Shown one piece after another: positions 33,110 through 42,860 of a stretch of 64,000 nucleotides of DNA; within the stretch, counting starts at the first letter, position 1, and the number at the start of each line of letters is the position of its first letter. The position numbers and the translations under genes were made by a program. The stretch spans positions 648,501-712,500 of the forward strand of contig NZ_LT630450.1 in NCBI RefSeq assembly GCF_900116045.1, read 5' to 3'. The stretch comes from Desulfovibrio piger (GTDB taxonomy: Bacteria > Desulfobacterota > Desulfovibrionia > Desulfovibrionales > Desulfovibrionaceae). Under the pieces are notes generated by a model. It ran no database searches and had not been told where the DNA came from. It saw only the letters and a program-made list of their open reading frames with translations.

Positions 33110-34849
33110 TTAGGAACGGCTGATGGTCGCGTCGAAATATTTGCCGACGCCGTACTCGCCACGCCGTGTAAAGCGGGCCGGGTCGGGCCCGATGATCTGC
33201 ATTTCCCTGTTTTGCCGCTGCACGTCCAGAGCTATGCGCATCTCCTGGGTGCAGCCGGTGGAAAAAGTGGCATCCTTGCCGGACCAGATGGGCGGGACCT
33301 TGCGCCCCATGAGCCGGAAGCTTTCTTCGATATCAGCAAATGTCTGGAAACGCCAGACATCGATGAAGCCGCTCCGCTGTACGCGCTCCCACATGAACAT
33401 CAGGTCGTCCCCGTCCATGCCCTCCACGAAATGCTCGGCAGGATTCACGATCAGGACGTTGTCCAGGCGCTTGCGCAGATCCCCCACAAAGATCCGCGCC
33501 AGTGAGATGGCCGTCTGGGTCTCGCCGGGGATGCTGCCGATGATGCAGCTGTAGAACATGACCGTACGGCCGCTCATGCGGGCCTCGCGCATGCGGGCGA
33601 TGATGCCGTCGGCATGCGCAGCCACATCCTGTTCTGTCAGTTTCTTCACCCCCGGCGCATGCCGACGCAGGGCCAGATGCATGTCCGTGCCGTCATGCCA
33701 GTAGCAAAGGATGTCGCGGGTGAACTCGCAGCTGGTGCCCAGCAGCATGTCGGCCGAACGCCAGCCCTTGGCCAGAATGAGGTCAGCCTCTTTCCAGGCG
33801 CGGGAAAAGCTGATGGAGACCCGGTACAGATTGAGCCGTTCGCGTGTCCCGTCACTGATGACCAGCAGACGGTGCTCGCGCAGATGACGCAGCAGCTGAT
33901 TCTTGCTCAGCTGGGCGTCACGGACGATATAGTCCTGTTTCAGCTCCTCGCGCAGGACAGGATCCTCCTCCACATCGTCCATGGTGGGCGCATAGAAGAA
34001 GAAACCATCCTTGACGGCAAAAATGACACGATGCTGCATGCGCAGCAGCTTGCGCACCACGGCCAGATCGAAGATCACGCCGCCATCGGCATCGCACAGG
34101 TACAGGATGGTCCGCGGCCGGGAGGCCAGTTCATCCATGTATCCTTCCAGCTCTGCGGCCTTCTGCTCCGCCCGGTGGAACTCCCCTTCCAGGAAAGCCC
34201 TGTCAGGGACGGAGGTCTCCAGCTCCAGGGTGTAGGCGGAAAGGAAGAGATGACGGAGCAGGCTGCAGGCATCCAGACGGGCACGGGCTGCTTCGAGCGT
34301 GTCCGGCAGCGGTGCCGCCGGCATGCCTTCAAGGGCGGCACGCACGCTCTCCGAGCGCAGGATCTCGCGCTGCAGGATATTGAGCGCATGCCGGCGCTGC
34401 TGCCAGGGGTCTCCATCGCCCAGCCCCTGGGCCAGCACGATGTTGGTCATGCGCTTGATGAGCCGCGGCGGCAAAAGCGTATGCTGGGCAACGGCACTGC
34501 GGAAACGGTAACGGCAGAACAGCAGCAGCGCCCGGCGCTGCATCCTGTCCGTCACGAGAGAACGCACAAGACGTACGAGGATGCGCCAGGCGCGGTTGTA
34601 TTCCTTTTGCAGCTTTCGGGGCATGTCCTGCTCGCACAGCAGGGCGAACATGGCGTCCGAACAGGGCAGGTAAACGCTGCCGGGACCGCCGGCCACCATG
34701 AACCTCAACTGTTCGGGACTGACGACGATGTGCGGATTGAGATCATGGACGAGATTGTTGTCGATGAACAGATTGTACAGCCATGCGTCGAAGCAGGCAT
34801 CTTTCCCCAGCCGGACATCAGCCATACGGCGCGGCGTGTTTCCATCCAT
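33110..34849 (-). CDS. ARMT1-like (DUF89) domain protein, 579 aa
   Basis: The first 280 residues are helical without a motif I know. The C-terminal half resembles the DUF89/ARMT1 metal-dependent phosphatase fold: [35 protein letters not shown] and [18 protein letters not shown], corresponding to the conserved Asp residues and K-G motif. Family members act on phosphorylated metabolites such as damaged sugar phosphates. Specific function here is unknown. ATG 34849 lies 7 nt after the nadK stop; GTG 34873 is an alternative. Position between nadK and gatB suggests co-transcription but not a shared pathway. Confidence 0.6.
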   Translation of the reverse strand: MDGNTPRRMADVRLGKDACFDAWLYNLFIDNNLVHDLNPHIVVSPEQLRFMVAGGPGSVYLPCSDAMFALLCEQDMPRKLQKEYNRAWRILVRLVRSLVTDRMQRRALLLFCRYRFRSAVAQHTLLPPRLIKRMTNIVLAQGLGDGDPWQQRRHALNILQREILRSESVRAALEGMPAAPLPDTLEAARARLDACSLLRHLFLSAYTLELETSVPDRAFLEGEFHRAEQKAAELEGYMDELASRPRTILYLCDADGGVIFDLAVVRKLLRMQHRVIFAVKDGFFFYAPTMDDVEEDPVLREELKQDYIVRDAQLSKNQLLRHLREHRLLVISDGTRERLNLYRVSISFSRAWKEADLILAKGWRSADMLLGTSCEFTRDILCYWHDGTDMHLALRRHAPGVKKLTEQDVAAHADGIIARMREARMSGRTVMFYSCIIGSIPGETQTAISLARIFVGDLRKRLDNVLIVNPAEHFVEGMDGDDLMFMWERVQRSGFIDVWRFQTFADIEESFRLMGRKVPPIWSGKDATFSTGCTQEMRIALDVQRQNREMQIIGPDPARFTRRGEYGVGKYFDATISRS

Positions 34850-34856
34850 GCGGATC

Positions 34857-35717
34857 TCACTTGTGTTTGGCACCTGATGCCATATCCGTCACGAAACCGC
34901 GCGTCCGCAGGCGTTCAAAAAACGGCATTTCCTTGCCCACAAAGCAGACGGCGTCTTCCAGCCCCGTCACTTCCACCCGGTCGCCGACCTGGAGCAGCAG
35001 GCCTTCCTGTCCGTCCACTGTAATGTAGGTCTCGGTGGTGCCGGGCAGCAGGTCGATGCCAAAACGGGTCGCCTGCGGAAAGACCATGGGAGGGATGGTA
35101 TTCAGGAAAGGACAGATGGGCGTGAACACCATGCAATTGAGGCTCGGGTACAGCAGCGGGCCGCCGGCGGAGACGCTGTAGCCCGAGCTGCCGATGGGCG
35201 TGGACAGGATCACGCCGTCGCTGCGAAGGTGGCACATCTCCTGGCCGTCCACACCGATATCCATGTTGACGAGCCGCGACAGGGCCGCCCGGCTGAGGAC
35301 GACGTCATTGACGGCAACACCTTTGGCAAGCGTGCTGCCATTGCGCACGACTTTCCACTGCAGGGCCATGCAGGTACGTTCGGGCGTGATGCCTGCCAGG
35401 GAATCGGCAAGGCCCTTTTCCCACTGTTCCGGCTGGATATCGGCCAGAAAGCCGACCCGGCCGAAATTGATGCCCAGCAGGGGGATGCCCCTGCCTGCCA
35501 CACGACGGGCCACTCCCAGCATGGTGCCGTCCCCTCCCAGGACAACGGCGAAATCCAGATCGGGCAGAGCATAGGCGGGATCGTCGAACCCTCCGCTGAT
35601 GGCCGTGACAGAGTGCCCCCTGGCGCGCAGCCAGGCACCTATTTCAGCTTCGAGACGTGCCGCACGGTCACTGTTGGCCTTGCGGACCACGAGAATATGG
35701 CGGGCTTTGCTTTGCAT
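34857..35717 (-). CDS. nadK: NAD kinase, 286 aa
   Basis: Phosphorylates NAD to NADP. FAVVLGGDGTMLGVARR is the GGDGT active site, LLGINFGRVGFLADI and SDGVILSTPIGSSGYSVSAGGPLLYP complete the NAD-binding core. Length is normal. First gene of a probable operon with the ARMT1-like gene and gatB. Confidence 0.95.
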   Translation of the reverse strand: MQSKARHILVVRKANSDRAARLEAEIGAWLRARGHSVTAISGGFDDPAYALPDLDFAVVLGGDGTMLGVARRVAGRGIPLLGINFGRVGFLADIQPEQWEKGLADSLAGITPERTCMALQWKVVRNGSTLAKGVAVNDVVLSRAALSRLVNMDIGVDGQEMCHLRSDGVILSTPIGSSGYSVSAGGPLLYPSLNCMVFTPICPFLNTIPPMVFPQATRFGIDLLPGTTETYITVDGQEGLLLQVGDRVEVTGLEDAVCFVGKEMPFFERLRTRGFVTDMASGAKHK

Positions 35718-35818
35718 CCTTTTTCTCTACGTTATAGGCGCGCGCAGTGCAAGTGGGAAGAGGCTTTTTATCTTGTCAGGGCAGTGGCTTTGTCTTAAAA
35801 ATGGTACGGCCGCAGGCC

Positions 35819-36433
35819 ATGCAGGACGACATCATGCACACAGCGCAGGACATCATAACCACATACCGCCGGACAGGGACACGTCTGCGCGAGGCATTCT
35901 TCAAAGAACGGGCCTCCCTGTTGCAGCAGGCGGCCCTGCGGATGGCCCGCTGCCTTGCCGACGGCGGCAGGATTCTTGTCCTGGGCGAAGGAGATGCCGC
36001 CCTGTGTGCCCGTGCCACCTCCCGGGCATTCCTTGACCGGCTCGATTTCGACCGGCCGGCGCTGCCCGCCATCCTGATCCCGGCCGGGGACATGCGGGGG
36101 CAGGCCGCAAGCAACGCCGCCCTGCGGCAGGTCGAGGCACTGGCCCGGCCCGGGGATGCCCTCCTGGCTTTTTTTCCCGACGCGGCACTGGCGGCCCCGG
36201 GGCCCGTGCTGGCACTGGCGCAGGAGAGCGGCCTGTCCTGCATCACCCTCTGCGGGCGCCCCGCTCAGGGCCTGTCCCTGCCCGGTCTCGTGATCGATGT
36301 CCCGGATGCTTCCGGGGCCCCGGCATCCCTTGTCCATGAGCTGCTTTTTGCCGCCGGCCATCTTGTCTGCCGGCTGGTGGATTACTATCTTTTCGAAAAC
36401 GTGACGGCGATCCAGACCGTCGATCCGCAGTAA
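35819..36433 (+). CDS. SIS-domain protein (GmhA/DiaA-like), 204 aa
   Basis: A sugar isomerase-type fold: GGRILVLGEGDAALCARATSRAF is the phosphosugar-binding loop, and ARPGDALLAFFPDA corresponds to the second strand of the SIS fold. Overall size and the C-terminal HELLFAAGHLVCRLVDYYLFE match phosphoheptose isomerases and DnaA-binding DiaA proteins. The usual Ser/Thr-rich phosphate loop (GNGGS) is altered to GEGDA, so catalysis is uncertain. Start is either ATG 35819 or ATG 35834 (AGGA at 8 nt). Confidence 0.7.
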   Translation: MQDDIMHTAQDIITTYRRTGTRLREAFFKERASLLQQAALRMARCLADGGRILVLGEGDAALCARATSRAFLDRLDFDRPALPAILIPAGDMRGQAASNAALRQVEALARPGDALLAFFPDAALAAPGPVLALAQESGLSCITLCGRPAQGLSLPGLVIDVPDASGAPASLVHELLFAAGHLVCRLVDYYLFENVTAIQTVDPQ

Positions 36434-36447
36434 GAGGTTACACGACC

Positions 36448-36687
36448 ATGCCCATCTACGAATACACTTGCACCAAATGCGGCAAGGATTTTGAGGAACT
36501 TGTCTTTGGCGATGCCCTGCCCGCCTGCCCCCATTGCGGCGCTGCCGAGACCCGCAAGCTGATGTCCCGCTGCGCCCACTGCAGCGGCGGCAATGGTGGC
36601 GATGACTCCTTCGCTCCTTCCATGCCCGCCTCTTCCGGCGGCTGCGCCGGCTGCTCCGGCGGTAACTGCGCCACCTGCGGCCACTAG
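36448..36687 (+). CDS. FmdB-type zinc ribbon protein, 79 aa
   Basis: [16 protein letters not shown] with ACPHCG forms the FmdB/regulatory zinc ribbon. The C-terminal tail adds four CxxC-like pairs in a Gly/Ser-rich background ([21 protein letters not shown]), a common feature of such proteins in Desulfovibrio-type genomes. Function unknown; possibly metal or protein binding. Lies 8 nt upstream of hemC with which it is likely co-transcribed. Confidence 0.85.
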   Translation: MPIYEYTCTKCGKDFEELVFGDALPACPHCGAAETRKLMSRCAHCSGGNGGDDSFAPSMPASSGGCAGCSGGNCATCGH

Positions 36688-36695
36688 GAGACGCC

Positions 36696-37631
36696 ATGCG
36701 CAAAAATCTCGTCATCGCCACCCGCGGCAGTCAGCTGGCCCTCTGGCAGGCCGGACACGTCAAAGCCTGCCTGGAGTCCCTGGAACCGGGCCTGAACATC
36801 AGCCTGCGCGTCATCAAGACCCGCGGCGACATCATCCTGGATGTCCCCCTGTCCAAGGTGGGCGGCAAGGGCCTGTTCGTCAAGGAGATCGAGGAGGCCC
36901 TGCTGGACGGTTCCGCCGACCTGGCCGTGCACAGCATCAAGGACGTGCCCATGATCCTGCCCGACGGCCTGGTCCTGGGCTGCGTGCCCCGGCGTGAGAT
37001 CTGCGTGGACTGCCTGCTCTCCAGCCGGTACGGCACGCTGGACGAACTGCCCCGGGGGGCCCGCGTGGGCACCAGCAGCCTGCGCCGCCAGGCCCAGCTG
37101 CTCAACCTGCGCCCCGACCTGGAGATCCTTTCCCTGCGCGGCAATGTGGATACCCGCCTGCGCAAGATGAAGGAAGGCGAATACGACGCCATCGTGCTGG
37201 CCTCCGCCGGGCTCAAGCGTCTGGGGCTTTCCGCGGACCGCATGCAGCATTTCGAGGCCGCCGTCTTCGTGCCCGCCGTGGGTCAGGGCGCTCTGGGCAT
37301 CGAATGCCGTGGCGATGACAGTGACGTGCTGGAACTGCTCTCCCGCATGGAGCACCGCCCCACCCGCGTCTGCGTGGAAGCCGAGCGCGGTTTCCTGGCC
37401 GGTCTGGACGGCGGCTGCCAGGTGCCCATCGCCGGCCATGCGGAGATGCTGGACGACGACCGCTTCATCCTGGACGGCCTGGTGGCCGAAGTGGACGGCA
37501 GTGTCATCCTGCGTGAACAGCAGGAAGGTACGGCCGCCACGGCACGCGAAACGGGCTTTGCCCTGGCCCGCCATCTTCTGGACAAGGGCGGCAAGGACAT
37601 TCTTGACCGCCTGTATGCTGAAAACCGGTAG
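36696..37631 (+). CDS. hemC: Porphobilinogen deaminase (hydroxymethylbilane synthase), 311 aa
   Basis: Polymerises four porphobilinogens to hydroxymethylbilane on the way to sirohaem, haem and cobalamin. [33 protein letters not shown] and [10 protein letters not shown] are the catalytic arginine/lysine blocks. The dipyrromethane cofactor is bound by Cys241 in [14 protein letters not shown]. Tetrapyrrole supply matters here since both sulfite reductase and the B12-dependent cluster downstream need it. Confidence 0.96.
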   Translation: MRKNLVIATRGSQLALWQAGHVKACLESLEPGLNISLRVIKTRGDIILDVPLSKVGGKGLFVKEIEEALLDGSADLAVHSIKDVPMILPDGLVLGCVPRREICVDCLLSSRYGTLDELPRGARVGTSSLRRQAQLLNLRPDLEILSLRGNVDTRLRKMKEGEYDAIVLASAGLKRLGLSADRMQHFEAAVFVPAVGQGALGIECRGDDSDVLELLSRMEHRPTRVCVEAERGFLAGLDGGCQVPIAGHAEMLDDDRFILDGLVAEVDGSVILREQQEGTAATARETGFALARHLLDKGGKDILDRLYAENR

Positions 37632-37633
37632 TA

Positions 37634-40078
37634 ATGATGCCCAAGATCCTTCCTCTGCCCACATCGCGGCTGCACGCGACGTTCGACCCCGGACGCATCC
37701 CCTGGCAGGACAGCCGGGAGATCCCCTTGCCCCGCAACGGGGCGGGCAGCCGCAACGCTTTCCAGCCCCGTGCCATGCAGGCGCTGGACATGGCCCTGAA
37801 CATCAGGGCCTGCGGTTACAATGTCTATGTCTCCGGTGATGCCAATCTGGGGCGCAGCTATACCCTGCTGTCCTATCTTGGCCCGCAGGCCCGCAAACGG
37901 CCGACGCCGCCGGATCTGGTCTATGTCCACAACTTCGATGACCCCGACCGGCCGCGCCTGCTTTCCCTGCCCGCCGGTCAGGGCAGGAAGTTCAAGCAGT
38001 GCGTGACCTCCACCGTGGATGCCATCCTGCACGAGCTGCCCCGCCGCTTCGAAGCCGCGCCCTTCGTCAAGCAGCGTGCCCGGCTGGTGGACAGCTTCCA
38101 GAAGGTCCGCAGCGGCCTGTTGAGCAAGATGACCTCCGTGGCCCAGCACAAGGGCTTCCACCTTGATATGGACGAAGGCGGCAGCCTGACCCTGTATCCC
38201 CTGGTCAAGGGCAAACGCCTGAGCGAGGAAGAGTTCGAACATCTGGACGACAGCCTGCGCATGACCCTCAAGCGGCGTGGCGAGACCCTTGTCCAGAGCA
38301 TGGCCAGCTTCATGCGCCAGCTGAGCAAGGCCGAGGAAAGCTTCCATGACGACGAACGCAATCTGGAACAGACCGTCATGGCCCAGGTGCTGGACGCCCT
38401 GCTGCTCCCGGCCCAGAAAAAGCTGCTCAAGGCCTGCCAGAGCGAGGCCCTGGAGCAGTACTTCACCAGCCTGCGTGCGGACATCCTGAAGAACACCGAG
38501 GCCTTCCTGCCCCGGGAGGCCGGACAGTCCGGCCCGGATGTCCCCCACGCTCCCCTGCCGCCGCAGGGAGATCCGCTGTACCGCTATGACGTCAATGTCT
38601 TCGTGGACAACAGCCAGCTCAGCGGCGCTCCCATCGTGATGGAGGACCATCCCACCTCGTCCAACCTGCTGGGCTGCATCGAGCGGGAATCGGAACTGGG
38701 GACGCTGGTGACGGACTTCACCCTCGTACGGGCCGGGAGCCTGCACAAGGCCAATGGCGGTTTCCTCGTCCTGCGTGCGGAAGACCTGCTGCAGCATCCC
38801 AACGCCTGGGAAGGCCTGTTGCGGGCTCTGCGGGCCAATTCCCTGCGCATCGAGGACGGCGCGGAAACGCCGGATGCCGCCATCCGCACCAAGGGCATCA
38901 ATCCCGAGCCCCTGAAGCTAGATCTCAAGGTCGTGCTCATCGGTACGGAAGACCTGTACGAGGCCCTGGTCCTCAATGAGGACCGCTTTGCCAAGCTGTT
39001 CCGCATCAAGGCCCAGATGGCCGAGCGCATGGACCGCAATGCCGCCGGCGTCCGCTTCTATCTGTCGGTCATCGCCCGTATCGCGGAAGAGTCCGGCCTG
39101 CGGCCCTTCGACCGCACGGCCCTGGCCTGGCTGGTGGATCTGGGCTCGCATCTGTGCGAGGACCAGCGCCGCCTGTCGCTCAAGTTCCCGCTGCTGCGCG
39201 AGCAGATGATCGAGGGGGATGCCCTGGCAGGCATGGAGGGCGCCGGGATCGTCACCGGCGACATCATGGAACGCTCCTATGCCGCGCGCACCTACCGGGC
39301 CAACCTGGTGGAAGAGATCTTCATGGAAGAGTACGACCGCGAGATGATCAAGGTCTGTACGTCGGGCGGCGCCATCGGCCAGGTCAACGGCCTGTCGGTC
39401 ACCGGCTACGGCGATTTCGAATTCGGCCTGCCCCATCGCATCTCCTGTACCGTGGGCGTCGGCCATGAAGGCATCATCGACCTGGAGCGGGAAGCCGAGC
39501 TGGGGGGCCCCATCCACACCAAGGCCATGATGATCCTCAAAAGCTACCTGACCAACCTCTTTGCCCGTAAAAAGCCTCTGGTCCTGGCCGGGTCGCTCTA
39601 TTTTGAGCAAAGCTATGCGGGCATCGAAGGCGACTCCGCTTCCGGTGCGGAACTGGTGGCCCTGCTCTCCGCTCTGGCGGATGTGCCCGTGCGGCTCGAC
39701 CTGGCCTTTACCGGCGCGGTCAGCCATTCCGGGCAGATCATGGCCGTGGGCGGGGTGACGCGGAAGATCGAGGGGTTCTTCAAGGTCTGCGCGCGGCACG
39801 GCCTTACCGGCAGCCAGGGGGTCATCATCCCCCATGACAACGTGGACCACCTGATGCTTTCCCCCGATGTGCTCCAGGCCGTGGAGAAAGGGCAGTTCGC
39901 CATCTACGCGGTCCGCAGCATCGAAGAGGCCCTGACCCTGCTCACGGGCCTGCCTGTGGGACGCCGCCGCAAGGATGACACGTTCACCCCCGGCAGCCTC
40001 TACGATATGGTGGACCGCCGCCTGGAGCGGCTGGGGGATTACGCCCAGAACTCTTTCCGCCGTACGCGCAAAGGATAG
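37634..40078 (+). CDS. Lon-like AAA+ protease (Lon-related, AAA_32/Lon_2 type), 814 aa
   Basis: An ATP-dependent serine protease of the Lon-related family found in many deltaproteobacteria. The nucleotide site is degenerate: VYVSGDANLGRSYTLL, with Arg in place of the Walker Lys. A helical insert follows (HLDDSLRMTLKRRGETLVQSM). The second AAA part has NGGFLVLRAEDLLQHP. The C-terminal proteolytic domain has EGDSASGAELVAL with Ser668 and GGVTRKIEGFF with Lys711, the 43-residue spacing of Lon dyads. It begins 2 nt after hemC stops. Confidence 0.88.
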   Translation: MMPKILPLPTSRLHATFDPGRIPWQDSREIPLPRNGAGSRNAFQPRAMQALDMALNIRACGYNVYVSGDANLGRSYTLLSYLGPQARKRPTPPDLVYVHNFDDPDRPRLLSLPAGQGRKFKQCVTSTVDAILHELPRRFEAAPFVKQRARLVDSFQKVRSGLLSKMTSVAQHKGFHLDMDEGGSLTLYPLVKGKRLSEEEFEHLDDSLRMTLKRRGETLVQSMASFMRQLSKAEESFHDDERNLEQTVMAQVLDALLLPAQKKLLKACQSEALEQYFTSLRADILKNTEAFLPREAGQSGPDVPHAPLPPQGDPLYRYDVNVFVDNSQLSGAPIVMEDHPTSSNLLGCIERESELGTLVTDFTLVRAGSLHKANGGFLVLRAEDLLQHPNAWEGLLRALRANSLRIEDGAETPDAAIRTKGINPEPLKLDLKVVLIGTEDLYEALVLNEDRFAKLFRIKAQMAERMDRNAAGVRFYLSVIARIAEESGLRPFDRTALAWLVDLGSHLCEDQRRLSLKFPLLREQMIEGDALAGMEGAGIVTGDIMERSYAARTYRANLVEEIFMEEYDREMIKVCTSGGAIGQVNGLSVTGYGDFEFGLPHRISCTVGVGHEGIIDLEREAELGGPIHTKAMMILKSYLTNLFARKKPLVLAGSLYFEQSYAGIEGDSASGAELVALLSALADVPVRLDLAFTGAVSHSGQIMAVGGVTRKIEGFFKVCARHGLTGSQGVIIPHDNVDHLMLSPDVLQAVEKGQFAIYAVRSIEEALTLLTGLPVGRRRKDDTFTPGSLYDMVDRRLERLGDYAQNSFRRTRKG

Positions 40079-40155
40079 GCGGCATGCATTGACTTGCCCT
40101 CATTGAGCGAGTAAACAGTTCTGGTCGATTGTGAAAAAGACGCTTAACCCCCGCA

Positions 40156-40743
40156 ATGACCATGACTGCAAAAAATAAGAAAGAAGCCCTGCTCCAGGCC
40201 GCCAAGGAACTTTTCGGTGAATGTGGCTATGTGGAGACCACGTTCAAGAAGATTTCCGACCGGGCTGGTGTGGCCCTTGGACTGCTGACGCACCACTATG
40301 GCAACAAGGAAAAACTGTTCCTGGCCTCGGGACTCGATGTTCTGGAGCATTTTCTGGTCAAGCTGCGTCAGGCCACGGCCGATGCCGCCTGCGGCTATGA
40401 TGCCGTCATGCATTTTTGCAAGGCCTATCTGGACTTCTCGGTGGACAAGGACTCCAACTGGCTGGTGCTGGTGCGCTGTTCTCCGTACAGCGACATGAAG
40501 ACCAAGACGGACAGGGAGCAGATGGACTCCATGTTCGCCCAGGTGCATCGCGAGCTGGAAGAACAGATCCAGCGCGGTATCCGGGACGGCAGCATCGTCA
40601 ATGTGGACAGCAAGGCCACGGCGCAGGTCATCATCTCCCTGATGGTGGGTGCCAACCGTACCCGCGTGCTGACCCCCTATGCCCTGCCGGAGCTCTATGA
40701 CGAGACGCTGGACTTCGTCTCCCGCTCCATCCGCAAAAACTAG
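40156..40743 (+). CDS. TetR-family transcriptional regulator, 195 aa
   Basis: An N-terminal helix-turn-helix (ALLQAAKELFGECGYVETTFKKISDRAGVALGLLTHHYGNKEKLF) is a standard TetR DNA-binding domain. The C-terminal 140 residues form an unclassified ligand domain. Start ATG 40156 has only a weak ribosome site. It ends at a strong terminator and no neighbour is an obvious target. Confidence 0.88.
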   Translation: MTMTAKNKKEALLQAAKELFGECGYVETTFKKISDRAGVALGLLTHHYGNKEKLFLASGLDVLEHFLVKLRQATADAACGYDAVMHFCKAYLDFSVDKDSNWLVLVRCSPYSDMKTKTDREQMDSMFAQVHRELEEQIQRGIRDGSIVNVDSKATAQVIISLMVGANRTRVLTPYALPELYDETLDFVSRSIRKN

Positions 40744-40771
40744 TCTCCCGTTCCTGCGCAAAATAAACCGA

Positions 40772-40801
40772 TCCCCGGCAGCGTACTGCCGGGGATTTTT
40801 G
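40772..40801 (+). terminator. Terminator of the tetR-type gene
   Basis: TCCCCGGCAG-CGTA-CTGCCGGGGA, a 10-bp perfect stem followed by TTTTTG. Confidence 0.9.
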
Positions 40802-40985
40802 ATGGCCTCTGCTCCAGTACATATTTTTTGCAGGGAAAACCCTTTTTTCCTGCCGGGTTGCACATCCTGCTGCTGTTCCCGGGCGGCACGTGTGCCCGCG
40901 GGTGCGGGCAAGGCCTTTGCCCTGCTTCAGGATGTCCTCCCTCCCCGCATACCTCTCTGCCCCGCCTTGTGCATCCGTGATACAA

Positions 40986-41015
40986 AAGGGCCTGCCCCTT
41001 TCAGGACAGGCCCTT
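40986..41015 (-). terminator. Terminator of ugd
   Basis: AAGGGCCTG/CAGGCCCTT; the minus reading continues TTGTATC after TT. The stretch between this and the preceding terminator (40802-40985) contains nothing I recognise. Confidence 0.7.
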
Positions 41016-41040
41016 GCCCGGTCTTGTGCCGGTTTGGTGC

Positions 41041-42375
41041 CTAGTCGGCGCGACGGCCGATACAGAAATAGGCGAAGCCGCGGGTGCCCATGGCGGCAGG
41101 TGAATAGAGGTTGCGGCCGTCAAAAAGCAGCGGCGCGGTCAGCAGGGACTTGATGCGGTCGAAGTCGGGATTGCGGAACTGGTTCCATTCCGTCACCACC
41201 AGCAGCGCCTGGGCGCCATCGCATACGCCGTACTGGTCGTCCACGATCTCCACCAGGGGGTTGTCCCGGAAGATGCGGCGGGCGTTATCGGCCGCCACGG
41301 GGTCAAAAGCCCGCACCTTCATGCCGGCTTCGGTCAGGGCGTTGACGATATTGATGGAGGCAGCTTCGCGCATGTCGTCGGTGTTGGCCTTGAAGGCCAG
41401 GCCCCACAGGGCCAGGGTCTTGCCCTTCACGCCCCCCTGCGGCGCGAAGTATTCCTTGATGCGCTCGGCCATATGCAGCTTCTGGCGGGCGTTCACGGCT
41501 TCCACGGCATTGAGCAGCTTGGGCTCCATGCCTGCGGCTTCGGCCGTATGGATCAGGGCCTTCACGTCCTTGGGGAAGCAGGAGCCGCCGTAACCCACGC
41601 CGGGATAAATGAACTGGTAGCCGATGCGGCTGTCGGAACCGATGCCGTTGCGCACGTCACGCACGTCAGCGCCCACGCGTTCGCAGATGGTGGCGATCTC
41701 GTTGATGAAGGAGATCTTGGTGGCCAGCATGCAGTTGGCGGCGTATTTGGTCATCTCGGCGCTGCGGATGCCCATGACGATCACCTTGTCACGGGTACGG
41801 GCAAAGGGCGCGTACAGTTCGCGCATGACGGCAGCGGCCTTGTCCGACGAGGTGCCGATGACCACGCGGTCAGGCTTCATGAAGTCGGAGATGGCGTCGC
41901 CTTCCTTCAGGAATTCGGGGTTGGAGACCACCTCAAAGTTGAAATTCCTGCCGCGGGCGGCCAGCTCTTCGGTGATGATGGCGCGCACGCGGTCGGCAGT
42001 ACCCACCGGCACCGTGGACTTGTCCACCACGATAAGGTCGTTTTCCATGGTCCGGCCGATCTCGCGGGCCACCTGTTCCACATAGTGCAGATCGCAGGAA
42101 CCGTCTTCTCCGGGAGGGGTACCCACGCAGATGAAGGCACAGTCGGCACCCACCAGACCTTCCGCCAGGCTGGTGGTGAACTTCAGGCGCCCGTCGGCAT
42201 GACTGCGGCGCACCATGGGCTCCAGTCCGGGCTCGAAAATATGCACGGAGCCGGCATTCAGGCGGGCCACAACATCCTTGTTGACATCGATGCAGGTCAC
42301 GGAGTTGCCCATTTCTGCAAAGCAGGCGGCGCTCACCAGGCCCACATAGCCGGTGCCGACAATACACAATTTCAT
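41041..42375 (-). CDS. ugd: UDP-glucose 6-dehydrogenase, 444 aa
   Basis: Oxidises UDP-glucose to UDP-glucuronate for surface polysaccharide. KLCIVGTGYVGLVSAACFAEMG is the NAD-binding Rossmann start. The catalytic Cys is in GVGYGGSCFPKDVKAL, and FEVVSNPEFLKEGDAISDF and LWGLAFKANTDDMREA are family blocks. Full length. Stand-alone gene, divergent from acpS. Confidence 0.95.
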   Translation of the reverse strand: MKLCIVGTGYVGLVSAACFAEMGNSVTCIDVNKDVVARLNAGSVHIFEPGLEPMVRRSHADGRLKFTTSLAEGLVGADCAFICVGTPPGEDGSCDLHYVEQVAREIGRTMENDLIVVDKSTVPVGTADRVRAIITEELAARGRNFNFEVVSNPEFLKEGDAISDFMKPDRVVIGTSSDKAAAVMRELYAPFARTRDKVIVMGIRSAEMTKYAANCMLATKISFINEIATICERVGADVRDVRNGIGSDSRIGYQFIYPGVGYGGSCFPKDVKALIHTAEAAGMEPKLLNAVEAVNARQKLHMAERIKEYFAPQGGVKGKTLALWGLAFKANTDDMREAASINIVNALTEAGMKVRAFDPVAADNARRIFRDNPLVEIVDDQYGVCDGAQALLVVTEWNQFRNPDFDRIKSLLTAPLLFDGRNLYSPAAMGTRGFAYFCIGRRAD

Positions 42376-42487
42376 ATGTTTTCTCCCTTGGGGCGCTCTT
42401 GACGCCCGACAGTGATAACGTCAAAACAAATCAATCGGTGGCGCACTATAGCGTTTTTTTTCTTGAGCTTCAACTGCGGGGGCGGAC

Positions 42488-42859
42488 ATGCTGGTGGGAC
42501 TGGGGATGGATCTGGCCGACATAGGGCGCATGGAGCGGGCCCTGCAACGTCATGGCGCGCGTTTTGCGAACAGAATCCTCGCACCTGCCGAGCAGGAGGT
42601 CTGCCCGGAATTGCGCCCCGCCTTCGTGGCCGGGCGCTGGGCTGCCAAGGAGGCCGCCGTCAAGGCGCTGGGCTGCGGTTTCAGCCTGGGGATCGGCCCC
42701 CGCCATATCGAGATCCTGCCCACACCGGCAGGCAAGCCGGAGCTGCGCTTCACCGGCCCGGCCCTGGAACGTGCCCGGCACCTGGGCGTGCGCCATATCC
42801 ATGTCTCCATCACCCATGAACGAACCACGGCAGCTGCGGTTGTCGTACTGGAGGCCTGA
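42488..42859 (+). CDS. acpS: Holo-[acyl-carrier-protein] synthase, 123 aa
   Basis: Transfers phosphopantetheine to acyl carrier protein. LVGLGMDLADIGRMERAL carries the Mg-binding Asp, and FVAGRWAAKEAAVKALG the conserved Glu and Lys. HIHVSITHERTTAAAVVV is the C-terminal strand pair. Followed after 1 nt by nnr, an arrangement seen in many bacteria. Confidence 0.95.
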   Translation: MLVGLGMDLADIGRMERALQRHGARFANRILAPAEQEVCPELRPAFVAGRWAAKEAAVKALGCGFSLGIGPRHIEILPTPAGKPELRFTGPALERARHLGVRHIHVSITHERTTAAAVVVLEA

Positions 42860-42860
42860 T

